The notes under the pieces were generated by a model that saw only the letters and a program-made list of their open reading frames with translations, did not search any database and was not told the DNA's origin. From assembly GCA_030635865.1 (NCBI GenBank), contig DAOVYA010000088.1, positions 1-6,485 of the forward strand: 6,485 bases of DNA, written 5' to 3'. Positions within the stretch are counted from its first letter, which is position 1. Each line of letters begins with the position of its first letter. Origin of the DNA: Gammaproteobacteria bacterium (lineage in GTDB: Bacteria; Pseudomonadota; Gammaproteobacteria; UBA9214). A program made the translations under genes and the position numbers. This document shows, in pieces, positions 1 through 6,151 of the stretch.

Positions 1-62
1 TCGATATACACAGTGAGCAGCCGATTTTTTTCATGCCGGGTCTGTCCTGATTTTTTACAAAG

Positions 63-70
63 GGACGTCC
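63..70. promoter_or_regulatory. Possible upstream operator/enhancer palindrome
   Basis: GGACGTCC is a perfect 8-bp palindrome centred about 84 bases before the predicted sigma-54 start point at 151. A GTCC half-copy lies at 44-47, facing GGAC at 63-66. Sigma-54 promoters need a remote activator site, and this distance would suit one. An 8-bp palindrome can occur by chance and I know no binding consensus that it matches, so this is only a candidate. The rest of 1-123 is AT-rich and holds no gene that I can support. Confidence 0.2.
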
Positions 71-123
71 TCAACCTTCGGGGTCAAATGAGAAAGAACA
101 GAATAAACAAATAGATACATAAG

Positions 124-140
124 TTGGAATGAAGGTTGCA
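124..140 (+). promoter_or_regulatory. Sigma-54 (RpoN) -24/-12 promoter of the PEP-CTERM gene
   Basis: The sequence TTGGAATGAAGGTTGCA fits the sigma-54 consensus YTGGCACGRNNNTTGCW at 12 of 14 specified positions. The invariant GG (126-127) and GC (138-139) are separated by exactly 10 bases. Transcription would start near 151, giving a 94-base leader before the ATG at 245. A sigma-70 reading (TTGGAA at 124-129 with TATATA at 148-153, 18-base spacer) is possible but matches less well. PEP-CTERM/exosortase genomes commonly encode the PrsK/PrsR two-component pair, in which PrsR is a sigma-54-dependent activator. A sigma-54 promoter in front of such a gene therefore makes biological sense, but the regulator itself is not in the window. 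Confidence 0.7.
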
Positions 141-244
141 TGTTCCTTATATAAATAGTGGAGTTGGGCGTTGTCGCAATCGCGCAGGTGTGCTGTAGTA
201 TTCCAAACATGGCTGTACCGACTTCGAACCGAGGGACGTAACAA

Positions 245-1168
245 ATGGCTAAATACTTTCAAACATTCATCACGGCATCCGTCCTGGTGTTGATGACCAG
301 CACGGCCGATGCCGTCATCTACGACCTCAGTTCTGACGGCGTTGACATGCTGACTATCAGCGGGGGAACGGTGGGCAGTGCTGCGAATTTCGAGGTCTTC
401 ACCGATCAACCGGCAGGCACGGGCTTCATCGACCCCTTCCTGCGCACCCAGGTCCCGGGACAGAGCGCGGAGGGTTCCTGGTGCGGCACAGGCGGTGGGT
501 CACTTATAGGCAAGTGCGAGCAGGGCTACAACACCGATGGCCGTCCCGTCCAGTTCGATACCAAGGATGAGAACCAGTGGACCCATTCCCTCCTGCTAAG
601 CGACCTGAACGTCACCGGCGACGGCTTTGTGGAATTCCTGCTGGACATCAACCAGGCCCAGGGCGAAGCTGGACAGGACCAGTTGCTCTCGCTGGATGAA
701 CTCCAGTTTTTCGTCACCGCTGACCCCAACCTGCTGGGTTACGATGACACAACCAACATGTTCACCGCCGGCGCCGAGTTGGTGTGGGATCTGGATCGCT
801 TTATGGATGCCGCCGCGCAGCCGAATGATGACTATATTCTACTGGAGAACTGCAAGGCACCCGGCACCTGCGGCAGCGGTGATTTCGATCTCCTGGCCCA
901 GATCGCGTATCAGGATTTCGTGGATGCGACTAACAGGCTGGGTATTGCGGTTGAGGACGCCAATGTCGTGCTGTTCAACCGCTTCGGTGACAACGCCGGC
1001 GTGGGTAAAAACAATGCGGGTTCAAACGACGGCTTCGAGGAGTGGACTGCCGTCCTGGGCGCGGCTCCAGGTAACGGCAACGGTGTACCCGAGCCGGGAA
1101 TGGCCTCACTGCTGTTCGTAGGCATGGTCGGGGTGTGGGCAAATCGGCGGCGTCGCAAAACCGCCTGA
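245..1168 (+). CDS. PEP-CTERM sorting domain-containing secreted protein
   Basis: Predicted exported protein of 307 aa, handled by the exosortase system. It has an N-terminal signal peptide (hydrophobic core about residues 8-17, likely cleavage after Ala-Asp-Ala at 23). The C-terminal sorting signal comprises VPEP (281-284), a short hydrophobic helix (286-299) and a basic tail RRRRK (301-305). Exosortase is expected to cut at the PEP motif, releasing or anchoring the body at the cell surface. The body is acidic and rich in Gly/Asp/Asn. It holds LDIN (133-136) followed by LLSLDELQFF (147-156), and LFNRFGD (243-249) with GFEEW (263-267); from memory, similar motifs recur in a subset of PEP-CTERM proteins. 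Four cysteines (80, 91, 203, 209) could form two disulfides. The start is supported by GAGGGA at 231-236, 8 bases before the ATG. The gene stands alone behind a sigma-54 promoter and before a terminator. The sorting class is secure; the molecular function is unknown, with matrix or floc formation a guess from family knowledge. Confidence 0.93.
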   Translation: MAKYFQTFITASVLVLMTSTADAVIYDLSSDGVDMLTISGGTVGSAANFEVFTDQPAGTGFIDPFLRTQVPGQSAEGSWCGTGGGSLIGKCEQGYNTDGRPVQFDTKDENQWTHSLLLSDLNVTGDGFVEFLLDINQAQGEAGQDQLLSLDELQFFVTADPNLLGYDDTTNMFTAGAELVWDLDRFMDAAAQPNDDYILLENCKAPGTCGSGDFDLLAQIAYQDFVDATNRLGIAVEDANVVLFNRFGDNAGVGKNNAGSNDGFEEWTAVLGAAPGNGNGVPEPGMASLLFVGMVGVWANRRRRKTA

Positions 1169-1194
1169 CCCCGAGACGCGTTGCAACATTCCAG

Positions 1195-1222
1195 AGGCCG
1201 GCTTCATGCCGGCCTTGCTGTT
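1195..1222 (+). terminator. Rho-independent-type terminator after the PEP-CTERM gene
   Basis: The arms AGGCCGGC (1195-1202) and GCCGGCCT (1208-1215) form a perfect 8-bp GC-rich stem with a TTCAT loop, starting 27 bases after the stop codon. The following TGCTGTT is only moderately T-rich, so termination on the plus strand may be partial. On the minus strand the stem is not followed by a T run, which makes it a poor terminator for the convergent csiV transcript. Confidence 0.6.
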
Positions 1223-1414
1223 CCCTGTAACTTGGGCTTTACGCAAAATGGAATAGCCCCGGTCTTCCCATGGCCGGCCTGTCAGGGCCGTGCGTGTCTG
1301 ATTTGCGCCGGGAACCGGGTGGTGTATTAGCGGCCCGTTGCCTGATGCAGGACGCTTTGGTTCTGTTGTCTGTGGTAATCAGCCAGGCTGATGGCCATAA
1401 TATCCGGCTGCCTG

Positions 1415-2164
1415 CTAGCGGGTCAGCTGGTCGTCGGCAGGATTCAGCTGATTCATACCGGTTTCACCCTCAAGTGGTCCTTCCGAAGGTTCTTGTTGTC
1501 CCCCGGTGTCTTCCATTTCATTTCCCTCTTCAGCATTGCTTGCTTCCGGTGGAATATACGGTGTCACCCTGGCAATCATTCCAAAACGGGGGTGATCAAA
1601 ATAGTGGAGGACGTTGCTCCTGATACGACGGGTTTCACTGAGTTCAAAGGCTGGCTCACTGCCTGTATCGGTCGAGTACAGGACTTCTCTACCCTGTGAT
1701 GCCGACATCAGCTGCAGATTTACATCAAGATGCAGGTAGCGTTCACGCACAAGCTTGATGATTCCTTCAATACTGTCCCGGCCATTTTCTGTAAATGAAT
1801 GGATCGGGTAGGCGACTGCATGTGCCTTGTCATAGGCAAGCTGCCGCCAGGCCCGGTGGAATAACACGGAATGTCTGTCGGAGTGATCCAGTGCATAGCT
1901 TATATTTTCCAGGGTGTAAAAAGCCGTGGCCAGTTCGGTGAAATGATCTTCCGGAAAGAAACCTGAAGGCCTGATTGCCTCGGTATCGGGCGTGTCCCAC
2001 TGCTCGCCATCATCATTTGGATTATTATTCATAAAAACAATGACTTCAATGTCATATACAGGGGGCGGGGCTGCCCCTGCCGGGTGACTCCATGCCAACG
2101 TCAGTAATAAGCAGGCACAGATACAACGGGTTGGTATTTTCAGCCCGACAGAAAATTGATGCAT
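1415..2164 (-). CDS. csiV: CsiV family periplasmic cell-wall protein
   Basis: Predicted periplasmic protein of 249 aa. In Vibrio cholerae, CsiV binds peptidoglycan and is needed for cell-wall synthesis by PBP1A through its lipoprotein activator LpoA. A signal peptide is visible (Arg13, then a hydrophobic stretch about 15-25, cleavage near Ala31/Ala32). The mature protein opens with YDIEVIVF (37-44). It then carries VLFHRAWRQ (100-108), a Leu/Val-rich segment KLVRERYLHLDVNLQL (137-152) and RSNVLHYFDHPRFGMIARV (182-200), all typical of the family. Residues 208-249 form an acidic, probably disordered tail with 11 Asp/Glu and one basic residue. The gene begins 11 bases after the mfd stop. Its only Shine-Dalgarno-like sequence, AGGA, sits just 2 bases from the ATG, so translation probably depends on coupling to mfd. 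Family assignment rests on motifs plus the conserved position behind mfd. Whether it acts through PBP1A here is inference. Confidence 0.85.
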   Translation of the reverse strand: MHQFSVGLKIPTRCICACLLLTLAWSHPAGAAPPPVYDIEVIVFMNNNPNDDGEQWDTPDTEAIRPSGFFPEDHFTELATAFYTLENISYALDHSDRHSVLFHRAWRQLAYDKAHAVAYPIHSFTENGRDSIEGIIKLVRERYLHLDVNLQLMSASQGREVLYSTDTGSEPAFELSETRRIRSNVLHYFDHPRFGMIARVTPYIPPEASNAEEGNEMEDTGGQQEPSEGPLEGETGMNQLNPADDQLTR

Positions 2165-2175
2165 ATTCCTGGTGC

Positions 2176-5100
2176 TCAGTATTTGAGTTGGCTATCTTGA
2201 CCTGAAAGCAGGGCAAGCATATCTGAAACGATGTTGAAACGCTCCTCTTCCGTGGGGAATGCTCCGTATAATCTTAACTTGTTCCCGCCTTCAAAGCGGA
2301 ACTCGTCCGGCTTTCTCTGGATCAGGTCTACCAGATTACCGGTATCGATATCCGGTTCACGCCCGAATAAAATACGGCCGGCCTCGCTGCCTATCTCGAT
2401 TTTCCTGATTCCCATGGGCTTTGCTAACAGTTTCAGTTCCGATATCCTGAACAGGTTTCCGGCAGATTGAGGTAACAGGCCAAAGCGGTCGATCAGTTCC
2501 ACTTGTAGCTCTCTCAGTTCCTGTTTTGTCTCCATGCCGGCGATACGTTTATAAACAACCAGTCGTGTGTGCACATCTGCAATGTAATCGTCAGGAAGCA
2601 GTGATGCTGTCAGCAGGTCAATTTCAGGCCCCTGGTGCAAAGGCTGGTCAAGCTTTGGAATGCGTCCTTCCTGAAGGGCCTTTACGGCACGTTCAAGTAA
2701 CTCGGTATAGAGCGTATACCCGATTTCATGAATTTGGCCGCTTTGATCTTTCCCAAGCAGTTCACCGGCGCCACGGATTTCAAGATCGTGTGTTGCAAGG
2801 GTAAAACCGGCGCCGAGTTCTTCCATGGCCTCTACCGCGGCCAAGCGCTTCTCCGCCTCTGCCGTCATGGACCTGCGTGGCGGGATAATCAGGTACGCAT
2901 AGGCGCGATGATGAGACCGGCCGACACGCCCGCGTAACTGGTGCAGCTGGGCAAGACCGAGTTTGTCGGCGCGGTTCATGATGATGGTGTTAGCGGTTGG
3001 AACATCGATGCCACTCTCGATAATCGTGCTGCACAGGAGTATGTTGAAGCGCCGGTGATAAAAATCCAGCATAACCTGTTCGAGTGCCTGCTCGCGCATC
3101 TGGCCATGCGCGATCTCGATACTTGCCTCGGGGATGATCTCGCCCAGTTCCCTGGCCATCCTTTCAATTGACTCAACCTCATTATGAAGGAAGTACACCT
3201 GTCCGCCGCGCTTTATCTCGCGCAGGCAGGCCTCGCGGATAATGGCCTTGTCCCATTCGCAAACGAAGGTTTTAACCGCAAGCCGGTTTTCGGGTGGTGT
3301 GGAGATAATGGAGAGATCACGCATACCTGACAGCGACATATTAAGTGTCCGTGGTATGGGTGTTGCAGTCAGTGTAAGAATGTCGATTTCAGATCGCAGG
3401 GTCTTTATGATTTCCTTCTGGCGCACGCCGAAGCGGTGTTCTTCATCGATAATCAGCAGCCCGAGCCGTTTGAACTTTACAGCAGGCTGCAGCAGTTTGT
3501 GCGTACCAATCACGAGGTCAACTGTACCTTTTTGCAGGCCTTCCAGTGTGCTGTTTTGCTGTTTCCCGGTGCGGAAGCGTGACAGCAATTCGATACGTAC
3601 CGGCCAGTCAGAGAACCGGTCACAGAAATTCTGGTAGTGCTGCTGTGCAAGCAGTGTGGTTGGCACCAATAGCGCAACTTGCATGCCATCCTGTACGGCA
3701 AGGAACGCTGCACGCATGGCGACTTCCGTTTTACCGAACCCGACATCTCCACAAACCAGGCGATCCATGGGGGTCGTTGACTGCATGTCAGCAAGGACCT
3801 TGTCGATGGTTTCTTCCTGGTGCGGGGTTTCCTCAAAGGGGAAGCTGGATGCAAATACAGCATATTCTTCACCGGGGGGGCTGCATGAATGACCTTTACG
3901 GGCAGCTCGCCGGGCATAAACATCAAGTAATTCAGCAGCAACATCCTGAATCCGTTTGGCCGCCTTGCGGCGGGCACGATCCCACTGGTCACTACCGAGT
4001 TTGTGCAATGGTGCAGTATCCGGTGAAGCACCGGTATAACGGCTGACCAGTGCAAGTGAAGCGACCGGGACATAGAGCTTGTCACCACCTGCATATTCAA
4101 GTGCGAGATACTCGTTTTCTATATCTCCTGCGTTGAGTCTTTCAAGACCGAGATAGCGGCCTACACCATGTTCCTCGTGGACAACGGGCGCATTTATTTC
4201 GAGATCAGTAAGATTCCGGATGATGCTGGCCGGGTCACGTGCCGGTTTACGCCGGCGCGACTGCCGGGCACGGTCTCCAAAAATGGCAGTTTCAGGAATG
4301 ATGGCAAGCGCAGGGGACTCCAGTACCAGCCCATGCTCCAGTGGTGCAACGGTGATGGATAACCGGGCTTCCGAACCCAGGAAGGCTTGCCAGCTGTCGA
4401 CTGTTTGCGGGTATATTCCCAGGCCCCGCAACTGGTCCAGCAGGGTTTCACGCCGCCCCGTGGACTCTGCTGTCAGCAAGGTACGGCACGGCGTGTTTTT
4501 CAGGAAATCCTGCAAGGCGAGTGCCGGCTGGTCACTCCGCGGCCTGATGCGCAGGTCATCGGGGAGCTTTACATTGTGATGCACCGTTCCCTGTTGCGCG
4601 CGCAGCTCCTTGAACAAGGCGATGTTGACCAGGGGATACTCTGCCAGTTGCTGTTGCAGTTGTTCCATTTCCAGGAACAGCGTATCGGGGGGCAATACGG
4701 GTCTTTGAATATCATGACGCCTTGATTCATAGCGTTCCTGCAGCTGGTTGTAAAAGTTCTCGCAGGCGTTATCGGTGGCATCCAGTTTCACGATGCTGGT
4801 CGCATCCGGGAAATACTCAAACAGGGTGCTGGTCTGTTCAAAGAACAGCGGCAGGTAGTATTCTATACCAGCGGATGCAATGCCCTGGCTCACTTCGCGG
4901 TATACATTGCAGGCCTGCGGGTCGCCTTCGAAGCGGGCACGGTAGCGTTGCCGGAATGCACGGATGGCACCCTCATCCATCGGAAATTCACGTGCGGGCA
5001 ACATCCTTATGTCGTCACGGCTTTCAATCGTCCGCTGGGTTTCCGGGTCAAATGTCCTGATTGATTCGATTTCCCGGTCAAAAAAGTCAATCCGGAAAGG

Positions 5101-5679
5101 CAGTTCACTACCCATGGGGTACAGGTCGAGCAGGGAGCCGCGAACGGCGAACTCCCCGTGCTCCATCACCTGGGACACATTTCGATAGCCTGCGCTATCC
5201 AGTTGTACGCGCATTTCTTCAGGATCCAGCTGTTCACCGGTTTTCAGCATCAGGCTGTTTTTGAAAATATAGTCCACCGGGGGCAGTCGCTGCATCACAG
5301 TAGGTGCTGACACAATCAGCAGGCCGCGTTGTAATCCTGGCAGCCGGTTTAACGACGCCAGCCGCTGGGAAATAATGTCCTGGTGCGGTGAAAAATTATC
5401 GTAGGGCAGGGTTTCCCAGTCTGGAAAAATGACAGCCGGTATGCCTGCATCGGCCTTGAAAAAATTATACTGTTCATGCAGTAACTCGGCAGACTGCATA
5501 TCGGGTGTGATTACGACCAGCAGTCCCTCAAGGGTTTGGACTGCATTGGCAATGGCAAGCGGCAGGCTGTCGCCCGACAGGCCTGTCCAGACGAGCGTCT
5601 CACCCTTGCCCGGTAATGCGGACGCCAGTGTGTTGTGGCTGGCGTGGCTTCGTGTAGTGGATTTAGCTGATTGTGGCAT
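2176..5679 (-). CDS. mfd: Transcription-repair coupling factor Mfd
   Basis: Cytoplasmic ATP-dependent DNA translocase that binds RNA polymerase stalled at lesions, pushes it forward or off the DNA, and recruits UvrA for nucleotide excision repair. Full length at 1167 aa (E. coli Mfd is 1148). Order: a UvrB-like module (about 25-340) with a degenerate, non-catalytic Walker A region near 32-40; a linker domain; the RNA-polymerase interaction domain (about 490-560) with VVHEEHGVGRYLG (499-511) and KLYVPV (534-539). The SF2 translocase follows with Walker A GDVGFGKTE (644-652), DEEH (745-748), TATPIPRTL (771-779), ESGIDVP (888-894) and QLRGRVGR (914-921). The TRG motif DLEIRGAGELLG is at 965-976, and the C-terminal UvrA-regulating domain spans about 1015-1125. 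All catalytic motifs are intact. The start is the first usable codon: the frame has an upstream stop at 5752-5754 and no other ATG/GTG/TTG between that stop and the ATG. The ATG lacks a Shine-Dalgarno sequence and follows a strong stem-loop. A run of seven C on the coding strand (3874-3880) lies at the linker near residue 601. Confidence 0.98.
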   Translation of the reverse strand: MPQSAKSTTRSHASHNTLASALPGKGETLVWTGLSGDSLPLAIANAVQTLEGLLVVITPDMQSAELLHEQYNFFKADAGIPAVIFPDWETLPYDNFSPHQDIISQRLASLNRLPGLQRGLLIVSAPTVMQRLPPVDYIFKNSLMLKTGEQLDPEEMRVQLDSAGYRNVSQVMEHGEFAVRGSLLDLYPMGSELPFRIDFFDREIESIRTFDPETQRTIESRDDIRMLPAREFPMDEGAIRAFRQRYRARFEGDPQACNVYREVSQGIASAGIEYYLPLFFEQTSTLFEYFPDATSIVKLDATDNACENFYNQLQERYESRRHDIQRPVLPPDTLFLEMEQLQQQLAEYPLVNIALFKELRAQQGTVHHNVKLPDDLRIRPRSDQPALALQDFLKNTPCRTLLTAESTGRRETLLDQLRGLGIYPQTVDSWQAFLGSEARLSITVAPLEHGLVLESPALAIIPETAIFGDRARQSRRRKPARDPASIIRNLTDLEINAPVVHEEHGVGRYLGLERLNAGDIENEYLALEYAGGDKLYVPVASLALVSRYTGASPDTAPLHKLGSDQWDRARRKAAKRIQDVAAELLDVYARRAARKGHSCSPPGEEYAVFASSFPFEETPHQEETIDKVLADMQSTTPMDRLVCGDVGFGKTEVAMRAAFLAVQDGMQVALLVPTTLLAQQHYQNFCDRFSDWPVRIELLSRFRTGKQQNSTLEGLQKGTVDLVIGTHKLLQPAVKFKRLGLLIIDEEHRFGVRQKEIIKTLRSEIDILTLTATPIPRTLNMSLSGMRDLSIISTPPENRLAVKTFVCEWDKAIIREACLREIKRGGQVYFLHNEVESIERMARELGEIIPEASIEIAHGQMREQALEQVMLDFYHRRFNILLCSTIIESGIDVPTANTIIMNRADKLGLAQLHQLRGRVGRSHHRAYAYLIIPPRRSMTAEAEKRLAAVEAMEELGAGFTLATHDLEIRGAGELLGKDQSGQIHEIGYTLYTELLERAVKALQEGRIPKLDQPLHQGPEIDLLTASLLPDDYIADVHTRLVVYKRIAGMETKQELRELQVELIDRFGLLPQSAGNLFRISELKLLAKPMGIRKIEIGSEAGRILFGREPDIDTGNLVDLIQRKPDEFRFEGGNKLRLYGAFPTEEERFNIVSDMLALLSGQDSQLKY

Positions 5680-5693
5680 GCGTGTGATAGGGA

Positions 5694-5724
5694 AATGTCC
5701 CGTGCATGGCTTGCACAGGACATT
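5694..5724 (-). repeat. 13-bp stem-loop / inverted repeat in the mfd leader
   Basis: Read along the mfd message, AATGTCCTGTGCA, loop AGCCA, TGCACGGGACATT forms a 13-bp stem with a single U-G wobble and no bulge. On the opposite strand the same position is a C-A mismatch, so the stem pairs better as mfd RNA. It ends 14 bases before the mfd ATG. No T run follows it, so it is not an ordinary terminator, and it does not fit the LexA spacing. It may be a translational control element, a processing site between the two genes, a DNA-level operator, or one copy of a dispersed palindromic repeat. Confidence 0.75.
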
Positions 5725-5756
5725 AAACTGCAGATCGTTTGTACGTTGTCTTTAGT

Positions 5757-5960
5757 TCAGATCGAGTTGCCCGAGCTCAGGCCTTTAAAACCAAGTTTTC
5801 TGAATATCGTGTATCCGGGGCAAATGCTGGTAACACCGGCAAATACAAGTACTACGGGCGGAATATATAAAAGCCAGTGCACATTATTGATACCGGTGAG
5901 CCATATGCCCAGTGAAATAAAGGCCGCCATGAAAAGAAACAGCATCCTGATTGCGCTCAT
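5757..5960 (-). CDS. YgaP-like/DUF2892 small inner-membrane protein
   Basis: Predicted 67-aa integral membrane protein. Two hydrophobic helices are visible, about residues 6-22 and 29-46. The second runs into TSICPGY (44-50) and then a basic segment FRKLGFK (53-59). The Cys-Pro pair (47-48) followed by a short basic, amphipathic end is the pattern of the YgaP-like transmembrane domain (DUF2892), found alone as here or fused to rhodanese in YgaP. The role of the stand-alone proteins is not established. The ATG is preceded by GGGGG about 8 bases upstream, a modest ribosome binding site. The gene ends 77 bases before mfd in the same orientation, so co-transcription with mfd and csiV is plausible. 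The cytoplasmic-side location of the Cys-Pro is inference. Confidence 0.82.
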   Translation of the reverse strand: MSAIRMLFLFMAAFISLGIWLTGINNVHWLLYIPPVVLVFAGVTSICPGYTIFRKLGFKGLSSGNSI

Positions 5961-6007
5961 AAGTCGAACCCCCGGTTTTTGGCAGATATAACTGGCACCT
6001 GGTTGGA

Positions 6008-6036
6008 ATTAGTCTTACTGTGCCTGTATATTACAA
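6008..6036 (-). promoter_or_regulatory. Weak candidate sigma-70 promoter for the DUF2892-mfd-csiV cluster
   Basis: On the minus strand TTGTAA (-35, 6036-6031) and ACTAAT (-10, 6013-6008) are separated by 17 bases, each matching 4 of 6 consensus positions. The start would lie near 6001, about 40 bases before the DUF2892 ATG. The region must contain a promoter for the minus-strand genes, but this pair is weak and others are possible. A LexA-like half palindrome (6024-6039) overlaps the -35 element. Confidence 0.25.
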
Positions 6037-6061
6037 CCGATTAAAAAAGAAGCCAGCACGC

Positions 6062-6091
6062 TTGCCTGATATCTGGCGTCGCTCATATTAT
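6062..6091 (+). promoter_or_regulatory. Candidate sigma-70 promoter of the RND exporter gene
   Basis: TTGCCT (-35, 6062-6067, 4 of 6) and TATTAT (-10, 6086-6091, 5 of 6) are separated by 18 bases. The start would be near 6098, giving a leader of about 54 bases. Position and orientation fit the downstream gene; there is no other support. Confidence 0.4.
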
Positions 6092-6151
6092 GCTGATGTG
6101 GTTATCAGCTCAATACCGGATTCGACAGTCTGGCAGGAATAAGGAACATTC

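Noticed and set aside
61..239. Direct repeat AGGGACGT at 61-68 and 232-239
   Set aside because: An 8-base repeat within 250 bases is easily chance, and the second copy is explained by the ribosome binding site.
209..241. Ten-codon upstream reading frame ending 3 bases before the PEP-CTERM ATG
   Set aside because: It is in frame with the gene but stops at TAA, and its ATG has no ribosome binding site. The sequence gives no sign of attenuation.
627..1121. 164-aa plus-strand frame inside the PEP-CTERM gene
   Set aside because: Overlaps the genuine frame and gives a Trp/Ser/Arg-rich sequence without domains. A shadow of a GC-rich gene.
1327..1398. 23-aa minus-strand reading frame 16 bases after csiV
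   Set aside because: Very short, with only a poor purine-rich sequence before it and no recognisable motif. Likely chance.
1270..1623. 117-aa plus-strand open frame between the convergent genes
   Set aside because: Most of it lies antisense to the end of csiV, its product is low in recognisable structure and it has no ribosome binding site. A shadow of csiV.
3546..4046. 166-aa plus-strand open frame, and others of 60-130 aa opposite mfd
   Set aside because: All are antisense to well-conserved mfd domains. Their translations are rich in Cys, Trp and Arg with no family pattern, as expected for shadow frames.
5722..5742. TTTAAT in the mfd leader as a -10 element for a separate mfd promoter
   Set aside because: The best -35 partner (AAGACA) is 19 bases away and weak, and the resulting start would fall inside the stem-loop.
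5992..6008. CTGGCAC followed by TTGG, resembling a second sigma-54 promoter before the RND gene
   Set aside because: The -24 part is perfect, but the -12 part is TTGG rather than TTGC and sits one base too close, which breaks the required GG-N10-GC spacing.
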